DNA from: Gemmatimonadota bacterium | Lineage (GTDB): Bacteria; Gemmatimonadota; Gemmatimonadetes; Longimicrobiales; Gaopeijiaceae | DNA: 7,831 bases | NCBI GenBank assembly: GCA_024638395.1 | Contig: JAHEKK010000132.1 | Location: 1-7,831, forward strand | Direction: 5' to 3' | Shown: one piece after another, positions 1 through 5,780 of the stretch | How the letters are laid out: the number at the start of each line of letters is the position of its first letter | Numbering within the stretch: position 1 is the first letter of the stretch | Notes under the pieces: model-generated | Database searches by the model: none | Told to the model about the DNA's origin: nothing | Seen by the model: only the letters and a program-made list of their open reading frames with translations | Translations under genes and position numbers: made by a program

Positions 1-1220
1 AGGCTCTCTACAAGCTCCTCGAGAACCGGCTCAAGGACCAGGCCAAGAAGGACCAGGAGCGCCTACGCATGGGCGACAGTCTCCCGGTCACAGTCAACAA
101 GGTCGTCAAGGTCTTCGTCGCCATGAAGCGCAAGCTTCAGGTCGGCGACAAGATGGCCGGTCGCCACGGGAACAAGGGCATCATCGCCCGGATCGTGCCG
201 GAAGAGGACATGCCTTTCCTGCCGGACGGTTCTCCCGTGGACATTGTCCTCAACCCTCTGGGCGTACCTTCCCGGATGAACGTGGGGCAGATCCTCGAGA
301 CCCATATGGGTTGGGCTGCCTCTATTCTCGATTTCGAGGCCAAGACACCGGTCTTCCAAGGGGCCACCGAAGACGAGATCGCGGTCCTCATCAAGATGGC
401 GGGCCTGCGCTGGGCCACCGAGGCTCTGGGGTCCGGCGTCGCCTGGCCTCTGGGTCCGAAGCAATACAACGCGCTGCTGCGGGCAGCCCACATGCATCCG
501 GAGGCCGACCGTATCCGAATGACGGCTTCGGCCAATGGGAACGGCAACGGGGACGGGTCCCACGTGGCCGGGATCGGCAAGAGCCTGGACGAGTACACGG
601 GCCTCAAGCTGGGCAAGGACGAGAAGGCGGTTCTCCAGAAGGTCCGGGACTTCGTCGTGGAGGCCGGGACGGCGGTGGCGACCAAGCGAGGTGAAAAGCT
701 GGCCGACGTTTATCCGGCGGTCGCGTCCCTGAAGCGCAAGAAGAGTCTGAAGGACGGCCTGGAAGACGCACTCCAGGAGCTGCTCTCCTCAGCCGAGATC
801 CTGGCCAACGGCAAGATCTGGCTCAGAGATGGACGCAGCGGGCGTCGGTTCGACTTCCCGATCACGGTGGGGGACATCTACATGTTGAAGCTCTCCCACC
901 TGGTCGACGACAAGATCCACGCCCGGAGCATAGGACCCTATTCGCTGGTGACCCAGCAGCCGTTGGCCGGGAAAGCCCAGTTCGGCGGGCAGCGGTTCGG
1001 AGAGATGGAAGTGTGGGCACTTGAAGCCTACGGTGCCGCTCACACCCTCCAGGAGATCCTGACCGTGAAGTCCGACGATGTGCAGGGACGCTCGAAGGTC
1101 TACGAGGCCATCGTGAAGGGCGACAATCTGCCCAAGCCAGGGATCCCCGAGTCCTTCAACGTCCTGGTCAAGGAACTCCAGGCCCTTGGACTCGCCATCG
1201 AGCTCGGCGAGGAGGATTGA
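1..1220 (+). CDS. rpoB: DNA-directed RNA polymerase subunit beta, C-terminal part (5' end outside window)
   Basis: This is the last 405 residues of the beta subunit, which with beta' forms the catalytic core of RNA polymerase. The reading frame is open from base 3 with no start in view, so the gene enters from the left; family members are usually about 1200-1400 residues. Numbering visible residues from base 3, the active-site motif GDKMAGRHGNKG spans 48-59. Its lysines K50 and K58 match the E. coli K1065/K1073 pair. The segment with DDKIHARS carries the conserved active-site histidine at 306, and GGQRFGEMEVWALEAYGA, the conserved C-terminal clamp region, follows at about 329-346. The protein ends in an acidic ELGEED tail before TGA. 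One feature is unusual: between TPVFQGATEDEI and DGRSG there are about 145 residues, against about 20 in Bacteroidota and about 60 in Thermus, as I recall those sequences. rpoC follows 127 bases downstream, the normal operon order. The identity is certain; the role of the insert is unknown. Confidence 0.99.
   Translation, partial: ALYKLLENRLKDQAKKDQERLRMGDSLPVTVNKVVKVFVAMKRKLQVGDKMAGRHGNKGIIARIVPEEDMPFLPDGSPVDIVLNPLGVPSRMNVGQILETHMGWAASILDFEAKTPVFQGATEDEIAVLIKMAGLRWATEALGSGVAWPLGPKQYNALLRAAHMHPEADRIRMTASANGNGNGDGSHVAGIGKSLDEYTGLKLGKDEKAVLQKVRDFVVEAGTAVATKRGEKLADVYPAVASLKRKKSLKDGLEDALQELLSSAEILANGKIWLRDGRSGRRFDFPITVGDIYMLKLSHLVDDKIHARSIGPYSLVTQQPLAGKAQFGGQRFGEMEVWALEAYGAAHTLQEILTVKSDDVQGRSKVYEAIVKGDNLPKPGIPESFNVLVKELQALGLAIELGEED
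396..788 (+). other. Lineage-specific insert within RpoB, with Gly/Asn-rich linker
   Basis: This stretch codes for roughly 130 residues that have no counterpart in the short beta subunits I can recall; the boundaries are approximate. It lies between the conserved FQGATEDEI segment and the conserved GKIWLRDGRSG segment. Its first part (about 396-515) looks helical, rich in Ala, Leu and Trp. A low-complexity NGNGNGDG linker follows (534-557). The second part is charged, rich in Lys, Glu and Leu, probably also helical, and ends near LQELLSSAEIL. Reading frame and base composition continue without a break, so this is an in-frame domain, not a frameshift or a foreign element. It probably sits on the polymerase surface, like other beta-subunit inserts. 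No function can be assigned from sequence. Confidence 0.7.
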
Positions 1221-1347
1221 GCCCTGTGCAAATGAATGACGTGGCGCGGGAGAGAGGATTCCCGACTTCGGCGGCGTGGCCCGGGCGTCCGTTCCCGACG
1301 TCCCGTAACGCTTCTATATGCCCTTCAACCACCAGGGTGGTCGCGAC
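1221..1347 (+). other. rpoB-rpoC intergenic spacer
   Basis: This 127-base spacer between rpoB and rpoC shows no convincing sigma-70 type -35/-10 pair and no stem-loop followed by a T run, so the two genes are probably co-transcribed. It contains a 39-codon open frame (ATG at 1232, TGA at 1349-1351). The last bases of that frame overlap the rpoC start as ATGA. The only purine-rich Shine-Dalgarno-like run upstream, the GAGGAGG at 1208-1214 inside rpoB, lies 17 bases before the ATG, which is too far for normal initiation. The octamer TTCCCGAC occurs twice (1259-1266 and 1292-1299), which may be chance. I do not call the small frame a gene. Confidence 0.6.
1328..1341 (+). promoter_or_regulatory. 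rpoC ribosome binding site within a small inverted repeat
   Basis: The run AGGGTGG (1334-1340) lies seven bases before the ATG at 1348 and is the best Shine-Dalgarno candidate in the spacer, which supports that ATG as the rpoC start. It overlaps a perfect 6-base inverted repeat, ACCACC (1328-1333) and GGTGGT (1336-1341), separated by AG. In RNA this would fold as a 5-bp stem with a 4-base loop and would pair much of the binding site. The repeat is short and could be chance; any effect on translation is inference. Confidence 0.5.
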
Positions 1348-4300
1348 ATGATTGATTTTCCCCGTGCAAAAGAGAAGCGCTCGGCGGATTTCGACTACAT
1401 CCAGATCAAGATTGCATCTCCCGAGGACATCCGTGATTGGTCCTTCGGCGAAGTCACCAAGCCGGAGACGATCAACTATCGGTCCTTCAAGCCCGAACCG
1501 ATGGGCCTGTTCTGCCAGCGAACGTTCGGTCCCGTGAAGGACTGGGAGTGCGCCTGCGGGAAGTACAAGAGGATCCGTTTCCGCGGCATCGTCTGCGACC
1601 GGTGCGGGGTTGAGGTCACCCTGTCCAAGGTGCGGCGGGAGCGCATGGGTCACATCGAGCTGGCCGTGCCCGTCTGCCATATCTGGTTCTTCAAGACGCT
1701 TCCGAGCCAGCTCGGGTACCTGCTCGGGATGACACTGCGTGATCTCGAGAAGGTGATCTATTACGCAGCCTACGTGGTCACCCATCCCGGAAAGCAGGAG
1801 GTGGAGTTCCTCGACCTGCTGGATGAGGACGAGTACTACGACCTCCGGGTGAAGGCCAGGGAAGAAGGCGACGAGAAGTTCAAGGCCGAGATCGGCGCCG
1901 AGGGCGTGAGGACGCTTCTCAAGGCCCTGGATTCGCCGGAGGTGAAGGTCGGCGACCTCAACAAGGACGGGAAGGGACTCGACCGGCTCGCGGGTTGGCT
2001 CCGCCACGAGATCGCCACTGAGACGTCGCAGCACAGGAAGAAGAAGAAGCTGAAGCGCCTGAAGGTGGTCGACGCGCTTCGCAACTCGGGAGATACTCCG
2101 GACCGGCGCAACCGGCCCGAGTGGATGGTGCTCGACGTCATTCCCGTGATCCCGCCGGATCTCCGTCCACTCGTACCTCTCGACGGTGGCCGTTTCGCCA
2201 CCTCGGACCTGAACGATCTGTATCGGCGGGTGATCAACCGGAACAACCGCCTCAAAAAGCTGATCGAGATGCGCGCTCCGGAGGTCATCCTCCGAAACGA
2301 GAAGCGCATGTTGCAGGAGGCCGTCGACGCTCTGTTCGACAATGGCCGCCGATCAAAGGCCATTCGCGGACGTGGCAAGCGGCCGCTCAAGTCTCTGTCC
2401 GACATGCTGAAGGGCAAGCAGGGTCGCTTCCGGCAGAACCTCCTCGGAAAGCGCGTGGACTACTCGGGCCGGTCCGTGATCGTGGTGGGGCCGGAGCTCA
2501 AGCTGCACCAGTGCGGCCTGCCCAAGGCCATGGCTGTCGAGCTCTTCAAGCCGTTCATCATCCACGAGTTGGAGAAGCGCGGTGAGGCCGAGACCGTAAA
2601 GCGGGCCAAGAAGATCGTGGAGAAGGACGATCCGAAGGTCTACGAAGTTCTCGAAGACATCATCCGCGATCACCCCGTGCTCCTGAACCGGGCGCCGACC
2701 CTCCACCGCCTTGGTATCCAGGCTTTCGAGCCGGTCCTGGTGGAGGGCAAGGCCATCCGCATCCATCCATTGGTTTGCGCGGCTTTCAACGCGGACTTCG
2801 ACGGGGACCAGATGGCCGTCCACGTGCCCCTGTCGTTCGAGGCCCAGCTCGAGGCCCGGGTCTTGATGCTCGCCAGCAACAACATCTTGCTGCCCTCCAA
2901 CGGGCGGCCTGTCGCGGCGCCGACGCAGGACATGGTCATCGGGTGTTACTACCTGACCAAGCCACCTCTGAAGGTTTCTGATCTCGAAACCCGGGCCGCC
3001 GACTCGAAGGTGCCGAAGAAAGCCCGTGAGGAAGCCAACGCCAAGTTGGAGGAGATCTTTGCCGGGGCTCCGAGATTCTCGACCTTCGGCGAAGCCGAAA
3101 TGGCCGTGGCGGACGACTCCATCCACTTCCGGTCGCCCTGCTGGTTCTGGGTCCCGGCGGGACCCGCCGCAGAGGACTCCGACGTTGTGCGTCCTGCCCG
3201 CTGGGAGCGGACGACGGTTGGGCGGGTGCTGTTCAACTCCATCATCCCCGGCGACTTGGGATTCATCAACCAGACGTTCGGGAAGAGAGAGCTCGGCGAC
3301 CTGGTCTTCGAGTGCTTCACCGGCGTCGGCCTCGCAGAAACGACGCAGTTCCTTGATCACTTGAAGGACTTCGGGTTCCGCTACGCTACGCACGGTGGTG
3401 TCTCCGTGGGCATCGACGATCTGGAAGTGCCCCCCGAGAAGACCGAGATCCTCGAGGAAGCCGACGAGCAGGTGGCCCGGTTCCAGAAGGCCTACGACTC
3501 GGGATACATCTCAAACGGGGAGCGGTACAACAAGATCATTGACACGTGGACCCATGCGAACAACGACGTGGCGGACGCCATGGTCCGCCATCTCGAGCGG
3601 TCCAGGGGTGGGTTCAACCCGGTGTACATGATGATGACGTCCGGCGCCCGGGGTAACCGGGACCAGATGCGTCAGCTTGCCGGGATGCGCGGTCTGATGG
3701 CGAAGCCCCAGAAGAAGCTCACGGGTGGCATCGGTGAGATCATCGAGAGCCCCATCAAGTCGAACTTCCGGGAAGGCCTCAGCGTGGTGGAGTATTTCAT
3801 CTCCACCCACGGGGCCCGGAAGGGTCTGGCCGATACGGCCCTGAAGACGGCGGATGCGGGCTACCTGACCCGTCGTCTGGTCGACGTGGCCCAGGACATG
3901 ACCGTAACGGGCGACGACTGCGGGACGATTCTGGGCCTGGACATGAGCGCCCTGAAGGAAGGCGAGGACATCATCGAGCCTCTCGCCGACCGGATCGTCG
4001 GAAACGTGGCTCTGGACGATGTCTACGATCCCATCGACGGGGAGCTGATCCTCGAGGCCAATCAGTTGATCGACGAGGAGTCGGCACAGGCGATCGAGGA
4101 TGCCGGCATCCAGTCGGTTCGGATCCGTTCCGTGCTTACGTGCGAGACCAAGTGGGGCGTTTGCCGGATGTGCTACGGGCGGAATCTGGCCACCATGGGC
4201 AACGTGGACATTGGGGAAGCCGTGGGCATTCTCGCGGCGCAGTCCATCGGCGAGCCCGGCACCCAGCTGACGCTCCGTACCTTCCACATCGGTGGAACCG

Positions 4301-5664
4301 CGGCCCGGATCGCGGCCCAGACCCAGCGGAAGTCGAAGATCGCGGGTGTGGTGGCACTGGAGCGCGTATCGTCGGTGAAGACGCCCGACGACGACGAGAT
4401 CGTGACCTCCCGAGAAGGTCAGATCATCATCAAGACCAAGGAGGGCCAGGTTCGCAGCCGATTGGCGGTCCCCTACGGCGCTACCATCGGCGTCAGCGAG
4501 GGCCAGCAGATCGCTGCCGGGGACATGCTCTTCGGTTGGGACCCGTACTCCGAGCCCATCGTGGCCGATAACGGGGGCGTGCTGAACTTCGTCGACATCG
4601 TCGATGAGCAGACGATGCGGGAGGAGTTGGACGAGTCCACGGGCCGCCGACAGATGACCATCATCGAGGACCGTGATAAGAAGCTTCATCCCACGATCCA
4701 GATTCGTGCGTCGAAGGCCAAGTCTGCCAAGGTCCTCAAGGAGTTCATCATTCCCGTCGGAGCCCAGCTGTTATGCTCCAACGGCGACAAGGTGCAACCC
4801 GGCGACACCATCGCCAAGATCAGCCGGGAAGTGTACAAGACCCGTGACATCACGGGGGGTCTGCCTCGGGTGGCCGAACTGTTCGAAGCCCGGCGGCCCA
4901 AGGACCCGGCGGTCATCACGGAGATCGACGGAGAGGTGTCGTTCGGAGACATCAAGCGCGGAAAGCGTGAGGTCTTCGTTACGCCGGAGGCTGGGGATCC
5001 CAGGACCTACGACGTACCTGTCGGCAAGCACATGCGCGTGCACCAGGGCGATCAGGTCCGTGCGGGCGACCGCATCTCCGAGGGACCCATCAACCCCCAC
5101 GACATCCTGCGCATCAAAGGGCCCCGTGCCGTTCAGGAGTATCTGCTGAACGAGATCCAGGAGGTCTATCGCCTTCAAGGGGTGAAGATCAACGACAAGC
5201 ACATCGCGGTGATCGTTCGCCAGATGCTCCAAAAGGTGCGCGTTGTGGATCCCGGCGAGACCCACCTCCTGGAAGGCGAGCACGTAGATCGCGTCGAGTT
5301 CCGCGAGGTCAATCAGACGGCTACGGTGGAGGAAAAGAAGCCGGCGCGAGCGGAGCCCCTGTTGCTGGGGATCACCAAGGCCAGCCTCACGACCGAGTCC
5401 TTCATCTCGGCGGCGTCGTTCCAGGAGACCACCCGTGTCCTGACGGATGCGGCGGTCCGCGGCGCCAAGGACGACCTGAACGGTCTGAAGGAGAACATCA
5501 TCATCGGTCACCTGATCCCGGCGGGAACGGGTGTCCACCGGTGGAACGAGGTGGAGTTCATGGTCGAGCAGTCCTACTACGACGAGGAGATCCTTCCCCT
5601 CACGGCTCCCGACGAGATCCTCCCGGGTCTTGGCGAGAGCGTCGAGGAGGTCACCGCCGAGTAG
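1348..5664 (+). CDS. rpoC: DNA-directed RNA polymerase subunit beta'
   Basis: This is the complete 1438-residue beta' subunit, which carries the catalytic Mg2+ site of RNA polymerase (E. coli beta' has 1407 residues). The first zinc site is C68, C70, C83 and C86. The DNA-binding region KQGRFRQNLLGKRVDYSGRS lies near 357-376. The catalytic motif NADFDGDQM (481-489) supplies D483, D485 and D487. The bridge helix is at about 820-850, the second zinc site is C858, C932, C939 and C942, and the trigger loop starts near 955 (GEAVGILAAQSIGEPGTQLT). A large insert of the E. coli SI3 type interrupts the trigger loop (about 985-1163), followed by ITGGLPRVAELFEARRPK. A short insert with a GGIGE motif after MAKP (788-801) resembles FCB-group enzymes. 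The ATG at 1348 was chosen because MIDF matches the family start and AGGGTGG precedes it; an in-frame ATG at 1318 would add ten unconserved residues without a binding site. The gene follows rpoB on the same strand and ends before a strong terminator. Confidence 0.99.
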   Translation: MIDFPRAKEKRSADFDYIQIKIASPEDIRDWSFGEVTKPETINYRSFKPEPMGLFCQRTFGPVKDWECACGKYKRIRFRGIVCDRCGVEVTLSKVRRERMGHIELAVPVCHIWFFKTLPSQLGYLLGMTLRDLEKVIYYAAYVVTHPGKQEVEFLDLLDEDEYYDLRVKAREEGDEKFKAEIGAEGVRTLLKALDSPEVKVGDLNKDGKGLDRLAGWLRHEIATETSQHRKKKKLKRLKVVDALRNSGDTPDRRNRPEWMVLDVIPVIPPDLRPLVPLDGGRFATSDLNDLYRRVINRNNRLKKLIEMRAPEVILRNEKRMLQEAVDALFDNGRRSKAIRGRGKRPLKSLSDMLKGKQGRFRQNLLGKRVDYSGRSVIVVGPELKLHQCGLPKAMAVELFKPFIIHELEKRGEAETVKRAKKIVEKDDPKVYEVLEDIIRDHPVLLNRAPTLHRLGIQAFEPVLVEGKAIRIHPLVCAAFNADFDGDQMAVHVPLSFEAQLEARVLMLASNNILLPSNGRPVAAPTQDMVIGCYYLTKPPLKVSDLETRAADSKVPKKAREEANAKLEEIFAGAPRFSTFGEAEMAVADDSIHFRSPCWFWVPAGPAAEDSDVVRPARWERTTVGRVLFNSIIPGDLGFINQTFGKRELGDLVFECFTGVGLAETTQFLDHLKDFGFRYATHGGVSVGIDDLEVPPEKTEILEEADEQVARFQKAYDSGYISNGERYNKIIDTWTHANNDVADAMVRHLERSRGGFNPVYMMMTSGARGNRDQMRQLAGMRGLMAKPQKKLTGGIGEIIESPIKSNFREGLSVVEYFISTHGARKGLADTALKTADAGYLTRRLVDVAQDMTVTGDDCGTILGLDMSALKEGEDIIEPLADRIVGNVALDDVYDPIDGELILEANQLIDEESAQAIEDAGIQSVRIRSVLTCETKWGVCRMCYGRNLATMGNVDIGEAVGILAAQSIGEPGTQLTLRTFHIGGTAARIAAQTQRKSKIAGVVALERVSSVKTPDDDEIVTSREGQIIIKTKEGQVRSRLAVPYGATIGVSEGQQIAAGDMLFGWDPYSEPIVADNGGVLNFVDIVDEQTMREELDESTGRRQMTIIEDRDKKLHPTIQIRASKAKSAKVLKEFIIPVGAQLLCSNGDKVQPGDTIAKISREVYKTRDITGGLPRVAELFEARRPKDPAVITEIDGEVSFGDIKRGKREVFVTPEAGDPRTYDVPVGKHMRVHQGDQVRAGDRISEGPINPHDILRIKGPRAVQEYLLNEIQEVYRLQGVKINDKHIAVIVRQMLQKVRVVDPGETHLLEGEHVDRVEFREVNQTATVEEKKPARAEPLLLGITKASLTTESFISAASFQETTRVLTDAAVRGAKDDLNGLKENIIIGHLIPAGTGVHRWNEVEFMVEQSYYDEEILPLTAPDEILPGLGESVEEVTAE
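4300..4836 (+). other. Trigger-loop insert (SI3-type) within RpoC
   Basis: This segment codes for about 178 residues between the two halves of the trigger loop, after RTFHIGG and before ITGGLPRV; the boundaries are approximate. Several stretches align by eye with E. coli SI3, including the VPYGA, GWDPYSEPI and VNFVD-like segments and the GDKVQPGDTIAKI segment typical of sandwich-barrel hybrid folds. In E. coli the insert affects pausing and transcript cleavage. Thermus and most Gram-positive enzymes lack it. It is an expected lineage feature of the gene, not a recent insertion. Confidence 0.8.
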
Positions 5665-5692
5665 GGCGCATCGGCGAGGCCATACGAGGGAG

Positions 5693-5734
5693 CGGGGAGG
5701 GGGGGCGAAACGGCTCTCCCTCCCCGTTTGTGTT
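5693..5734 (+). terminator. Intrinsic terminator of the rpoBC unit
   Basis: A GC-rich stem of 14 pairs (5693-5706 with 5713-5726) contains two G-U pairs and a 6-base loop, GAAACG. The outer arms CGGGGAGG and CCTCCCCG are perfectly complementary. TTTGTGTT follows directly (5727-5734), giving the U-rich tail on the plus strand. It starts 29 bases after the rpoC stop. On the minus strand the stem is not followed by T residues, so it should act on rpoC transcripts and not on the convergent gene. The remaining bases up to 5780 hold only a weak 5-bp repeat and no clear terminator for the minus-strand gene. Confidence 0.88.
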
Positions 5735-5780
5735 CGAGAGGGCGGGTCTCGGGGGGTGCGGGCATTGCGGGCTCTTCCCC

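Noticed and set aside
63..685. Two minus-strand open frames opposite rpoB
   Set aside because: They overlap a highly conserved part of rpoB and show no family features, so they are compositional shadows.
1290..1320. A possible promoter with a TATAT-like -10 before rpoC
   Set aside because: The bases about 17 upstream do not resemble a -35 element, and one AT-rich hexamer is not enough evidence.
1318..1347. An upstream in-frame ATG for rpoC at 1318
   Set aside because: It would add ten residues unlike known beta' N-termini and lacks a purine-rich binding site, while the ATG at 1348 has both a familiar start and AGGGTGG upstream.
1168..5538. A series of long minus-strand open frames (1168-2034, 2353-3393, 3511-4689, 4771-5538) opposite rpoC
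   Set aside because: All are in the same codon register as rpoC, where antisense stops need TTA, CTA or TCA codons in the sense gene. These are rare in GC-rich genes. The translations show no recognisable family.
5735..5751. A 5-bp inverted repeat (CGAGA and TCTCG) after the terminator
   Set aside because: It is short and has no T run on either strand, so it is not supported as a terminator or operator.
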